Under the pieces are notes generated by a model. The model made no database searches and had not been told where the DNA came from. It saw nothing but the letters and a program-made list of their open reading frames with translations. A stretch of DNA of 64,000 bases from Agarivorans aestuarii (GTDB lineage Bacteria > Pseudomonadota > Gammaproteobacteria > Enterobacterales > Celerinatantimonadaceae). The stretch's first letter is position 1. Each line of letters starts with the position of its first letter. Shown in pieces: positions 27,130-35,113 of this stretch. A program made the position numbers and the translations under genes. The stretch is taken from the NCBI RefSeq assembly GCF_019670125.1, contig NZ_AP023033.1:3337001-3401000 (forward strand). Reading direction: 5' to 3'.

Positions 27130-27156
27130 CCAACTGGCGCACCTTGCGCCAGTTGG
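27130..27156 (+). terminator. hairpin terminator after rlmJ
   Basis: CCAACTGGCGCA-CCT-TGCGCCAGTTGG is a perfect 12-bp stem with a 3-base loop, ten bases after the rlmJ stop. The following TTCTGTTC is only moderately T-rich. Confidence 0.8.
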
Positions 27157-27196
27157 TTCTGTTCAATACCGCGCTCTCAAGTTTAGTGAGTTAAAA

Positions 27197-27466
27197 ATGG
27201 AATTAGTGTCACTATTATTGGTTTTAGTTCTTCTAAACATCTATGCAACTTACATTTGCGTCACGAGAATCTACTCAGAACCCTCTCAAATAGTCTCACA
27301 AGTAGTAATTGTTTGGCTGCTGCCTTTGATCGGCTCTATTGGATTATTGGTATTTCATCGAACAGAAAGCAACACAGATAGTAAACGAGAAGAGTTTGGT
27401 GGTGGAGAGCAAGAAAGCATGGATGTATGGCGTGGACATGGCAGTTCAGAGGGCAGTGAAAATTAA
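27197..27466 (+). CDS. small membrane protein, PLDc_N-like
   Basis: This is an 89-residue hypothetical protein with two membrane segments: MELVSLLLVLVLLNIYATYI at the start and VVIVWLLPLIGSIGLLVFHR near residues 38-57. The second segment, with WLLPLIGSIG, resembles the phospholipase D-nuclease N-terminal membrane motif found in small membrane proteins. The rest (about 30 residues) is polar, Gly- and Glu-rich. No function can be assigned. It stands alone, and its stop overlaps the end of a possible minus-strand coding remnant. Confidence 0.6.
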   Translation: MELVSLLLVLVLLNIYATYICVTRIYSEPSQIVSQVVIVWLLPLIGSIGLLVFHRTESNTDSKREEFGGGEQESMDVWRGHGSSEGSEN

Positions 27467-27624
27467 GCATTCATAAATTCTTCAAGGCAATTTAACCACT
27501 CATCTAAAGCTGCTACTTCATTCAAGCTAGCTCCCTTCGCTTCAAAGCCATAACTAGCTAACAACAAAACCTTTGTATTTATAATCAAGTCACAGCAATT
27601 CTTAAATAACGACTCTTTAGCACT
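27463..27624 (-). pseudogene. possible gene remnant, minus strand
   Basis: A 53-codon open stretch on the minus strand looks protein-like (NTKVLLLASYGFEAKGASLN; ALDEWLNCLEEFMNA before TAA). It has no ATG near its beginning, only a TTG at codon 13, and a TGA directly before it. I do not recognise the family. It may be the tail of a deleted gene or a chance reading frame. Confidence 0.25.
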
Positions 27625-27653
27625 TCAAGCATAACCAAAAGAATAAACATATA

Positions 27654-27696
27654 GTTGACAAAATCAACCAATGTAAATATAGTTGACATATTCAAC
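27654..27696. promoter_or_regulatory. two tandem operator-like inverted repeats over the promoter
   Basis: GTTGA-CAAAA-TCAAC (27654-27668) and GTTGA-CATAT-TCAAC (27682-27696) are two copies of the same 5-5-5 inverted repeat, 28 bases apart centre to centre. One covers the -35 box and the other begins in the -10 box. This is the expected layout for a repressor site, but the regulator is not encoded next to it. Confidence 0.7.
27655..27683 (+). promoter_or_regulatory. near-consensus sigma-70 promoter of the DUF2798 gene
   Basis: TTGACA (27655-27660) and TATAGT (27678-27683) are separated by exactly 17 bases. The -35 box is perfect and the -10 box differs at one position. It lies 48 bases upstream of the ATG at 27731. 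Confidence 0.85.
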
Positions 27697-27730
27697 CAAT
27701 TCTAATCTGGAAAAAGCCTTGAATGCACAA

Positions 27731-28213
27731 ATGAACCCTGCACTAACTGCAGAACTTCAACCCAAAAGTCCTCCTTTGTTTCAAAAGGTGTTACTAGTAA
27801 TGGTAATGATGACGGTGATGGGAGGCTCGTTAACTGGCGTAATGACTTACCTAAACCTAGGTTATAGCCCGTTATTTTTTGGCCAATGGCTATCAGCGTT
27901 TCTGTTAGCAGCTAGCACCATTATGCCTATTGGTTTCCTGCTCATGGCTGCAATCAGCAAGGCTGCTGAGAAATGCTTACCTGAGATGCAAGTACAGCAA
28001 CGCAATATTATGGTAGGTGTGGTAATAGCCGTAATTATGGAGTCTGGGCTGGCCTTTAGCACCACACTAAACAACCTAGGTTTAAGTAATGCCAATGACT
28101 TTTTAGCGACTTGGTTACAAACTCTATTAACAGCACTGCCCTTTGCACTGGTGTTAATTATCACCGTTTCATTAACCATAAAACCTAGAGTGGAACGCTT
28201 TTTAAAAAGCTAA
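27731..28213 (+). CDS. DUF2798 family membrane protein
   Basis: This 160-residue protein has four membrane segments. The first and third contain the repeated DUF2798 pattern: VMMTVMGGSLTGVMTYLNLG near 27 and VVIAVIMESGLAFSTTLNNL near 95. Each is followed by a second segment with FxxxWLxxxLxAxP/S character. The family is uncharacterised. I chose the ATG at 27731 because the apparent longer frame begins at a TTG inside the -10/operator region. The strong promoter with two operators suggests tight, inducible expression. The DUF3861 gene follows 65 bases later in the same direction. Confidence 0.75.
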   Translation: MNPALTAELQPKSPPLFQKVLLVMVMMTVMGGSLTGVMTYLNLGYSPLFFGQWLSAFLLAASTIMPIGFLLMAAISKAAEKCLPEMQVQQRNIMVGVVIAVIMESGLAFSTTLNNLGLSNANDFLATWLQTLLTALPFALVLIITVSLTIKPRVERFLKS

Positions 28214-28278
28214 CAGCCAGACTCCGTTTGCCCGCTGCAGACCGCTCTGTAAACAAGCTAAACAACATAGGAAACAAT

Positions 28279-28593
28279 ATGATGTCTACATTAAGAAAAG
28301 ATAAACACTACCAAATCACTATTGAAGAATTAGCTAGCGATCAACAAACCACTAGAACCTTGCAGTTTAACTACCAAGACCGAGAAGACTTATTCAAGGC
28401 GGTAGAGCAAATAACTAAAGGTAGCGAGCTGGCAAATAATGATGCGAAAAGACTGGCAGTATCGTTGCGTTTATTAGGCCCGTTAATGATGCAAAACCGA
28501 AAACACTCTCTATTCGCTGAGTTTTTTCCACACTTTAAAACCTTTATGCAGCAACTTAAATCAACGGTAAAACAAGCCAATAATGCTCACTAA
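28279..28593 (+). CDS. DUF3861 family protein
   Basis: This small soluble protein of about 104 residues resembles DUF3861: RKDKHYQITIEELASDQQTT, then TRTLQFNYQDREDLFKAVEQ. Members are about 100 residues with a conserved KHYQIT start and an LF motif near the end, here HSLFAEFFPHF. AGGAA lies just before the ATG at 28279; a second ATG follows directly. The function is unknown. It probably shares the operator-controlled transcript of the DUF2798 gene. The ORF can be extended back to 28228 but without a ribosome site. Confidence 0.7.
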   Translation: MMSTLRKDKHYQITIEELASDQQTTRTLQFNYQDREDLFKAVEQITKGSELANNDAKRLAVSLRLLGPLMMQNRKHSLFAEFFPHFKTFMQQLKSTVKQANNAH

Positions 28594-28730
28594 TTGCCAT
28601 TAGCCATTGCCTAGCGGAAATCTCGTTAAACTATAAATATCTTTTGGTTGCGCGAGTTAAACCAGCAGCTTTTAAATTCTCATCTAGAATTTTTCTAAGC
28701 GCAGAGCCATAGCCTACAGAGAGACAAACC

Positions 28731-29576
28731 ATGAAAATAGCCGTAACAGCAGCCAGCGGACAACTTGGAGCCGCCATTGTAAAAGCCACTGTAGCTTTAA
28801 CATCCAAGCAAGATGTAATTGCCCTAGCACGCACCCCAAGCAAAGCTGAGCATTTAGGCGTAGAGGTTCGTGCAGGAGACTACAATCAGCCAGAACAACT
28901 GGAACAATCTCTGCAATCTGTAGACGCATTACTGTTGGTGTCTGGCATGGACGCCCCGGATAAACGCATTGGCCAACACCGCAATGTAATTAATGCTGCA
29001 AAAAAAGCGGGCGTGAAAAAAATTGTCTATACCAGTGTGCAAGGCGCTGAAGAAAACACCGCGTTTTCTCCTGTAATTCAAAGCAACCGCCAAACCGAGC
29101 AAGACCTAAAAGACAGTGGCTTAGCATGGGTTATTGGGCGCAACGGCATCTACATAGAACCAGATATTGAATACATCGAGAATTACAAGAAAGCTGGCAC
29201 AATAACTAACTGCGCAGGCAATGGAAAATGTGGTTACACAAGCCGTGGCGAGCTAGGTTACGCCTACGCAAAAATGCTAAGCGAAGACAAACATAATGGG
29301 CAAACTTACAATTTACACGGACAATCGCTAACGCAGTACCAGCTGGCCGATTATTTAAACCAAGCCTTTGATACCGATTTAAGCTATCAGCCAATGAGCG
29401 TTGAAGACTACCGGAAAGACCGCATTGAAGAACTCGGCGATTTTATCGGAACCGTTATTGCCGGCATCTATCAAGGCATCGCCGAAGGGAAATCGGATAA
29501 TCCTAGTCAATATGCGCAAGCAGCAGGTAGAGAACACATCAGCTGGAAAGATTATTTTAATAAGTTAAAGCGTTAA
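28731..29576 (+). CDS. NAD(P)H-binding NmrA/QorB-like oxidoreductase (SDR a type)
   Basis: This 281-residue atypical short-chain dehydrogenase has the nucleotide motif VTAASGQLGAAIVKA at residues 5-19 and the NAD(P) contact ALARTPSKAEHLG. The sequence RNVINAAKKAGVKKIVYTSV near 84 is typical of NmrA/QorB (YtfG-like) proteins, which reduce quinones or act as redox sensors. RNGIYIEP near 140 is the usual substrate-loop Arg-Asn. It lacks the YxxxK dyad of classical SDRs. GAGAGAC precedes the ATG. Its stop overlaps the stop of the convergent kinase gene by three bases. Confidence 0.78.
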   Translation: MKIAVTAASGQLGAAIVKATVALTSKQDVIALARTPSKAEHLGVEVRAGDYNQPEQLEQSLQSVDALLLVSGMDAPDKRIGQHRNVINAAKKAGVKKIVYTSVQGAEENTAFSPVIQSNRQTEQDLKDSGLAWVIGRNGIYIEPDIEYIENYKKAGTITNCAGNGKCGYTSRGELGYAYAKMLSEDKHNGQTYNLHGQSLTQYQLADYLNQAFDTDLSYQPMSVEDYRKDRIEELGDFIGTVIAGIYQGIAEGKSDNPSQYAQAAGREHISWKDYFNKLKR

Positions 29577-30418
29577 ATGTGAGTGAGTAACCAGCGCTCT
29601 GTGCGCTGGTTAAGCTCAGCTAAATTGGGTTGATATTGCCAGTACCAAGCCAGATCTAGTAGCTCAACAGCAGCTTCTAACAAAGTAAACTCAGCTTCGC
29701 TTAATTGAGAGGCGAGCACTAAATCTTGGCGCTGCTGCCTGCTTACTGGGCAACGTACCGCAACACTGGCAGCATCCCAGCCTTGCATAGAACTGGCAGC
29801 ATACTCCCAATCCAATACAAACAACTGCTGCTTAGGGCTAAGTAGCAAATTGTCTAAATGCAGATCATGATGATTAAAGGCGAAACCGCTTGGCCAAAGC
29901 TGTTCCTTAAGCCATGCCAAAGCCAGTTGTCGAAAACGCTTTGCTTGAGCTGCGGTAATATCCCCTACATAACGGCTTAGGTAGTGGATCATATCAAACT
30001 TGGGTAAGCCTTGGCCTAAACGTGGCAAGCTAATAATTATCGACAATAGCTGTTGCCAAAGCGCGTCAGAAAAACCGCTTACGTCACTAAGTACTTCACC
30101 AGATTGGTAACGATAGAGTAGAAACTGCCCCTTAAAACTTAGCGGGTGCAAATCAATAATCCACGCTTGTCCTTTAAGCTGTTGTAATACTTCTCTTTCG
30201 CGTTGATAATCCAAGCCATAACAAGGCTGTTGTTGATTAAGTCGCAATACCAAGCGTTCGTGTTCGGTTGTTAATAACCAAGAATGCTGATGTCCACCCG
30301 CAAAACGGTCTACTGTTAGAATATTGCCCAAATGCTGTTGTAGATACGTGGCTATCGATTCTGGCAGTGGAGAGTTAGGCAAAGTGACGTCCGGCGGTGG
30401 TCTTAAATCTATTATCAA
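29573..30418 (-). CDS. thiamine kinase-like aminoglycoside/choline-type phosphotransferase
   Basis: This 281-residue APH-fold kinase has the catalytic loop FNHHDLHLDNLLL (HxDxxxxN) near residue 180 and the metal-binding LDWEYA near 200. Its position back to back with thiBPQ, 10 bases from the thiB start, makes thiamine the best substrate guess, as for E. coli ThiK, which phosphorylates salvaged thiamine. That is inference from context. The start is uncertain: no ATG is available and the first candidate is TTG at 30416-30418. It lies so close to thiB that each gene's promoter must overlap the other's coding region. Confidence 0.72.
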   Translation of the reverse strand: MIIDLRPPPDVTLPNSPLPESIATYLQQHLGNILTVDRFAGGHQHSWLLTTEHERLVLRLNQQQPCYGLDYQREREVLQQLKGQAWIIDLHPLSFKGQFLLYRYQSGEVLSDVSGFSDALWQQLLSIIISLPRLGQGLPKFDMIHYLSRYVGDITAAQAKRFRQLALAWLKEQLWPSGFAFNHHDLHLDNLLLSPKQQLFVLDWEYAASSMQGWDAASVAVRCPVSRQQRQDLVLASQLSEAEFTLLEAAVELLDLAWYWQYQPNLAELNQRTERWLLTHI

Positions 30419-30428
30419 GGAGTGTAAG

Positions 30429-31412
30429 ATGAAAAAATTGCTATGGCTAGCTTGCTGTACTCTTAGTCTATTTGGCTTAAATGCCCAAGCAAACAGCGAG
30501 CTAACAGTTTATACCTACCAAAGCTTTGTCTCTGACTGGGGACCCGGTCCAGCCTTAGGCAAAGCCTTTGAAGCAGAATGTAACTGCAGCATTAACTGGG
30601 TAGGTTTAGACGATGGCGTAGCCATTTTGAACCGCTTAAAGCTAGAGGGAAAACGCAATAAAGCTGATGTTATTTTAGGTTTAGACACTAACCTTATCCC
30701 AGAAGCGGAAGCAATTGGTGCAGTGCAAGCCCACCAATTAAGCCTTCCTAAGCTGGCCATTGACTGGCAAGACAACAACTTTGTGCCTTATGACTACGGT
30801 TACTTCGCGTTTATTTACAATACCGAGTCATTAAAAAATAAACCTAGCTCAATGGAAGAACTGATTAATGAGTTTGATGGCACCATTCTTTACCAAGATC
30901 CGCGAACTAGCACTGTAGGCCAAGGTTTAATGCTCTGGCTAAAAGCGCTATATGGTGATGATACCGAGCAAGCTTGGAGCAAGTTAAAAGATAAAACGGT
31001 TACCGTAACCAAAGGCTGGAGCGAAGCTTACGGCATGTTCTTAAAAGGCGAAGCCGATTTAGTGCTAAGTTACACTACCTCCCCGGCTTACCACATGGTA
31101 GCCGAGCAAGAAAACCGCTACCAAGCGCTAGGGTTTAGTGAGGGGCACATGAGCCAAGTGGAAGTGGCTGCAATAAGTGCAACCAGCCAACAGGTAGAGC
31201 TGGCTCAGCAATTTTTGGCTTTTTTGGTTAGCGCACCTGCTCAACAGGTTATTGCCACCACCAACTGGATGCTGCCAGTAAACCCAGAAGCTGAGCTGCC
31301 AGAAGCCTTCTCAACACTTGTAACACCAAAAGCCTTAAGCCTTGACCAAGCTACTGTTAGCCAACAGCGCAAAGCGTGGACTAAAGAATGGCGTAACACG
31401 GTTAGCCAATAA
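30429..31412 (+). CDS. thiB: thiamine ABC transporter, periplasmic thiamine-binding protein ThiB
   Basis: This is the binding component of the thiamine/TMP/TPP importer. The 327-residue product has a signal peptide (MKKLLWLACCTLSLFGLNAQ, then ANS) and opens the mature part with ELTVYTYQSFVSDWGPGPAL, the ThiB/TbpA hallmark. LGLDTNLIPEA, DYGYFAFIYN and YTTSPAYH complete the family pattern. AAGGAG six bases before the ATG at 30429 fixes the start. It is the first gene of thiBPQ, with thiP four bases on. No THI-box riboswitch is visible upstream, because the upstream DNA is coding sequence of the kinase gene. Confidence 0.93.
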   Translation: MKKLLWLACCTLSLFGLNAQANSELTVYTYQSFVSDWGPGPALGKAFEAECNCSINWVGLDDGVAILNRLKLEGKRNKADVILGLDTNLIPEAEAIGAVQAHQLSLPKLAIDWQDNNFVPYDYGYFAFIYNTESLKNKPSSMEELINEFDGTILYQDPRTSTVGQGLMLWLKALYGDDTEQAWSKLKDKTVTVTKGWSEAYGMFLKGEADLVLSYTTSPAYHMVAEQENRYQALGFSEGHMSQVEVAAISATSQQVELAQQFLAFLVSAPAQQVIATTNWMLPVNPEAELPEAFSTLVTPKALSLDQATVSQQRKAWTKEWRNTVSQ

Positions 31413-31415
31413 TAA

Positions 31416-32990
31416 ATGATGAAGAAACTGGCGGCCATTGCGGGTTATACCGCCAGTGCGTTCCTCGCTTTGGTGGTATTGGCCGCCTTTTGGGGCTTAG
31501 CCGAGCAAACCAAAGAGCTAAGCTGGGGCGCCTTTAACGACCCCTATTTATGGCGCGTACTGCGCTTTAGCCTGTGGCAAGCCCTATTGTCGGCCTTGTT
31601 AGCCTGCGCCGGCGGTATATTAGTTGCCCGAGCATGGTTTTACTTGCAACCCAAAAGCCTTAACTGGCAACTTCGCCTCGCCAATTTGTGTTTTGTTTGC
31701 CCGGTGATTTTGGTGGTTTTGGGTTGTGTAGGCAGCTTTGGTTTAAACGGATTTTGGCAACATTTATCGCCATTTTCTTGGAAGATATATGGCCTGCCCG
31801 GCATTTTAATCGCACATACCTTTCTAAACATGCCACTTATAGCGCGCTACTGTTATTTACAATACCAAGCCATACCTGCCAGCTATTGGCGCCAAGGCAA
31901 GCAACTTGGGTTCAGCCAATTTAGTTATTGGCGCTTAATTGAATGGCCAATGTTGTGCTCTCGCTTGGCAGGTTTGTTTGGCTTAGTGTTTTTATTGTGT
32001 TTTGGTAGCTTTACGATTGTGCTGGCACTAGGTGGTGGGCCGCAAAGTACAACTCTTGAGGTGGCTATCTATCAGGCGCTTCGCTACGATTTTGATCCCT
32101 TATTCGCACTTCAATGCGCCTTATTACAACTGCTTATTGCAACTAGCCTTGGCTGGTTATTACTTGGGCGAGAACAACAAGATAGTATTCGCCACCAACA
32201 AAGCTTAACTAGCATTCATCAACATTCCACCCTGTCACTTACCTGGCACCGTCTAATTATTACCAGCTATTATCTGTTTATAAGCTCAGTTGTCTTAGGT
32301 ATGTTTAGCCCGCTGTTAGCACTTAGCTGGCAAGCCTTACCTTGGCAACAATGGATAGAAAGCAGCTTGTGGTCGTTAAACATTGCGCTGCAAAGTGTGG
32401 TTTGGGTATTAACATTGGGCAGCGCTCTTTTGTGGCAATACAGCAGCAATTTAAGCCAAAACAAAGGCGCGAAAAGACACAAAGGCCAAGAATTACTTGC
32501 GTCTGTGATGCTATTAGCACCTGCCATGGTGATTACCACCGGATTGTTTTTTCTATTGCTTAGCCGCACCGACATTAGCCGCTATACAGTACCCTTAGTT
32601 GCGTTAATTAACGCTTTAATGAGCCTACCGTTTTATATGCGTAGCCTAAAACCAGCCCTCAACGACAGCGTAAAGCAATACGCCAAACTTAATCAAAGTT
32701 TAGACCTGCCAGCGCTTAGCCAAGTCCGTTTTATTTATTGGCCTTTAATGCGCAAACCCTTAAGTGTGGCGATTAGCTTGTGCATGGTTTTATCTTTGGG
32801 TGATATGGGAGTGATAGCGCTAATCGGCAGTGTTGAAGTCACCACCCTACCACTCTTGCTATTTCAACAACTAAGTAGCTATCAATACGCTTTAGCCAGT
32901 GCCACAGGGCTAATCATGCTACTGCTATGCGGTGTTATATTTTACTTACTCGATATTAGCCTCGGACGAGACAATGCTGAACATATCTAA
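31416..32990 (+). CDS. thiP: thiamine ABC transporter permease ThiP
   Basis: This 524-residue inner-membrane permease is a fused double copy of the binding-protein-dependent transport fold, as expected for ThiP (about 530 residues). It has around 12 membrane segments. The first-half EAA loop lies near YWRQGKQLGFSQFSYWRLIE (about 150-170) and the second near LNQSLDLPALSQVRFIYWPL (about 425-445). Two ATGs lie side by side at 31416 and 31419. Its 3' end overlaps thiQ by 17 bases, so the two are translationally coupled. Confidence 0.9.
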   Translation: MMKKLAAIAGYTASAFLALVVLAAFWGLAEQTKELSWGAFNDPYLWRVLRFSLWQALLSALLACAGGILVARAWFYLQPKSLNWQLRLANLCFVCPVILVVLGCVGSFGLNGFWQHLSPFSWKIYGLPGILIAHTFLNMPLIARYCYLQYQAIPASYWRQGKQLGFSQFSYWRLIEWPMLCSRLAGLFGLVFLLCFGSFTIVLALGGGPQSTTLEVAIYQALRYDFDPLFALQCALLQLLIATSLGWLLLGREQQDSIRHQQSLTSIHQHSTLSLTWHRLIITSYYLFISSVVLGMFSPLLALSWQALPWQQWIESSLWSLNIALQSVVWVLTLGSALLWQYSSNLSQNKGAKRHKGQELLASVMLLAPAMVITTGLFFLLLSRTDISRYTVPLVALINALMSLPFYMRSLKPALNDSVKQYAKLNQSLDLPALSQVRFIYWPLMRKPLSVAISLCMVLSLGDMGVIALIGSVEVTTLPLLLFQQLSSYQYALASATGLIMLLLCGVIFYLLDISLGRDNAEHI

Positions 32991-33675
32991 GCTACAGTGC
33001 CAACGCCATCACCAGCACTTTAGTTACTCTCTAGAAGTAAAGCCCGGTGAAGTGGTGGCCTTGTTGGGTGCCAGCGGAAGCGGCAAAAGCACCTTGCTGG
33101 AGCTTATCTCCGGGTTTGTTCAGGCTAGCTCGGGCAGTTTAAGCTGGCAAAATGAAGACTTATTAACACTGCCGATCAATCAACGACCGGTAACTTCACT
33201 ATTTCAGCAGCATAATTTGTTTCATCATTTAAGCCTCAAGCAGAACATCGCTTTGGGTATAAGCCAGCAGCTCAAACTCAGTGCTGCCCATCTACAGCAA
33301 GTAACCGAGATAGCCGACAACCTAGGCATTTCTTCTATCTTAGATAAACGCCCAGATCAGGTGTCTGGTGGTCAACAACAACGCGCTGCGCTAGCTCGCT
33401 GCTTAATTCGCCACCGCCCTATTCTACTGCTAGATGAACCCTTTAGCGCACTTGACCCAATGCTACGCCAGGAATGCTTAGAGTTAGTTAAACAACTCGC
33501 CGAACAATATCAGCTAGCAGTATTAATGGTGACCCACCAATGGCAAGATGCCCTGCGTGTTGCTCAGCGAGTGGCCTTTATCGAACAAGGCAAGACTCAG
33601 CAGTTTGCCAGCCTTAAGCAGCTTGAACAATCGCCTGCCAACCAGCATATAGCCCACTACCTTGCTTGTAGTTAA
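32974..33675 (+). CDS. thiQ: thiamine ABC transporter ATP-binding protein ThiQ
   Basis: This 233-residue ABC ATPase powers thiamine uptake. Walker A is LLGASGSGKST near residue 31-41, the signature is VSGGQQQRAALAR near 125 and Walker B is ILLLDEPFSALDP near 145. The H-loop is VTHQWQDA. The ATG at 32974 is preferred: GGACGAG precedes it and family proteins begin MLxLxxLxxxY. The longer frame from 32932 runs inside thiP. It is the last gene of thiBPQ. Confidence 0.92.
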   Translation: MLNISKLQCQRHHQHFSYSLEVKPGEVVALLGASGSGKSTLLELISGFVQASSGSLSWQNEDLLTLPINQRPVTSLFQQHNLFHHLSLKQNIALGISQQLKLSAAHLQQVTEIADNLGISSILDKRPDQVSGGQQQRAALARCLIRHRPILLLDEPFSALDPMLRQECLELVKQLAEQYQLAVLMVTHQWQDALRVAQRVAFIEQGKTQQFASLKQLEQSPANQHIAHYLACS

Positions 33676-33758
33676 ACTTCAAGTTAGCGGTAAAGTTTTT
33701 TAAGCTTCCGCCGATAACAGTCCAATGGTTAAAGTCAAATTTGGGTTAGAGCTTAGTT

Positions 33759-34097
33759 ATGCAGGTGAATAATAATCTACAAGCCGCCTCCTTAGAGTCG
33801 ACCTATCAGGCGCGTCAGCGCATTGAGGGCACAGCTCCTCGCCAAACAATCACCGAATACTCGGCTCAGCGCCAAATGACCAACCCAGGTACTGCAGTAT
33901 TTGGCAATAACGATGTTCAACCAGGCTTAAGCGCGACCCAACTGCGCGATAGTGATGACGCTAAACAAGCCAATCGAAAATCGATCCGTGAAGCCATGGG
34001 CCGCAGTGTGGATCAATCTGCAACCCACATTCGTTTGTACTTTCAGTATATGGAAGATAAAGGCAAGCGCGGCCCACAATTACTGGCTCGCGCGTAA
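33759..34097 (+). CDS. hypothetical protein
   Basis: I do not recognise this 112-residue protein. It has no signal peptide or membrane segment and is polar, rich in Gln, Arg and Asn (NNLQAASLESTYQARQRIEG). A C-terminal helix carries RKSIREAMGRSVDQSATHIR followed by LYFQYMEDKGKRGPQLLARA. The N-terminal half looks disordered. It starts 83 bases after thiQ and its stop is three bases from the stop of the convergent binding-protein gene. No ribosome site is obvious, so the start is only moderately supported. Confidence 0.5.
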   Translation: MQVNNNLQAASLESTYQARQRIEGTAPRQTITEYSAQRQMTNPGTAVFGNNDVQPGLSATQLRDSDDAKQANRKSIREAMGRSVDQSATHIRLYFQYMEDKGKRGPQLLARA

Positions 34098-34100
34098 GTG

Positions 34101-34859
34101 CTAGTTGGCTAAAGCCAGCTGATATTTGTTCAATATTTGTTGTAAGTGCCCCGACAAACTCAACTGCTCAAAAAAGACGTTAAGCTGCTCAACACTGAGT
34201 CGAGAGTCCTTGTGAACTAAGGCATGTAAGCTGTACACCGGGCTAAAGTTTTCTACCTGCTTAAGTGACTCTAATATACTCGGTCTTTGCCGAGTAAGCG
34301 GCAAATAGTAGCTCTCGTTGACCATGGCAAAGTCTACCCTGCCCTTCAATACCAACTTAACGCAGTTCATCACGTGAGAGCAGGTTCTAACGGCAAAACC
34401 TTCATCGGAAAGATGCTCACGCTGGTGTAGCTCATCAAACAGTACCACGCTGTATTGATGCTCCGGCAAGAACAAGCCCTTCTGTTGATAATCATGATCT
34501 TGCTGGGTGAGCAACAAGTTTCGATCCAATACTAAAGCAAGGCTTTGTTGTACATTGAACTTCTGCCAGCCCCATTGTAAATTCTCAAATAAGATTAACT
34601 CAAAGCGTTGCCGGGAGAACGCGGCATGGCGGTGGTGCCGTGAGGTAGAAACAAAACGAAATGAATAGTCATCTTGCAGATGGTTAAGCGCCCTTATTAT
34701 ATCTAAGGTAACGCCGCTGGAGCGGTTGCTAGATACATCATGAGTTACATAGGGAGGAAAATCATAACCGCCAACTTTAATCTCTATAAGTTGCTTAGCG
34801 CTAGAAAACAGCGGCCACAGTAATACTAAGCCCCATAAGTACATCCTTGTTTGAAACAT
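34101..34859 (-). CDS. periplasmic solute-binding protein, family 3-like
   Basis: This 252-residue exported protein has a signal peptide (MYLWGLVLLWPLFSSA after a five-residue extension). A family 3 solute-binding fold follows: IEIKVGGYDFPPYVTHD at the start, SSGVTLDIIRALNHLQDDYS as the first lobe helix and KLVLKGRVDFAMVNESYYLP in the second. Such orphan proteins near no transporter often sense amino acids or serve a distant ABC system or kinase. No permease gene is adjacent. An internal ATG at codon 6 follows AAGG closely and is a possible alternative start. Confidence 0.7.
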   Translation of the reverse strand: MFQTRMYLWGLVLLWPLFSSAKQLIEIKVGGYDFPPYVTHDVSSNRSSGVTLDIIRALNHLQDDYSFRFVSTSRHHRHAAFSRQRFELILFENLQWGWQKFNVQQSLALVLDRNLLLTQQDHDYQQKGLFLPEHQYSVVLFDELHQREHLSDEGFAVRTCSHVMNCVKLVLKGRVDFAMVNESYYLPLTRQRPSILESLKQVENFSPVYSLHALVHKDSRLSVEQLNVFFEQLSLSGHLQQILNKYQLALAN

Positions 34860-35113
34860 TTACCACACCCCAAGCATTCATCAATCAAATATAAAATAAA
34901 CACAAACAGCACTAAACAATCGTCATTCATAAATGCCTTATCAAGCACACTTTTATTCAGACAGATGTTGAGGGAAGCACCTATCAATCAGCAAATAATT
35001 CTAAAAAACCTGTAAACACTAGTATTTAAATCCCTCAAATAGACAAAAAGGCTTGATAATTGCTTTATAAACCACAGCATCAATATTTTGACTCGCAGTT
35101 TGAGGACTTTTAA

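Noticed and set aside
27683..27730. Extended N-terminus of the DUF2798 protein from TTG at 27683
   Set aside because: It would start inside the -10 box and second operator, so it cannot be part of the transcript's coding region.
30324..30428. Longer thiB start and a THI-box upstream
   Set aside because: The in-frame extension has no ribosome site, whereas AAGGAG precedes the ATG at 30429. No THI-box consensus is visible in the overlapping kinase gene.
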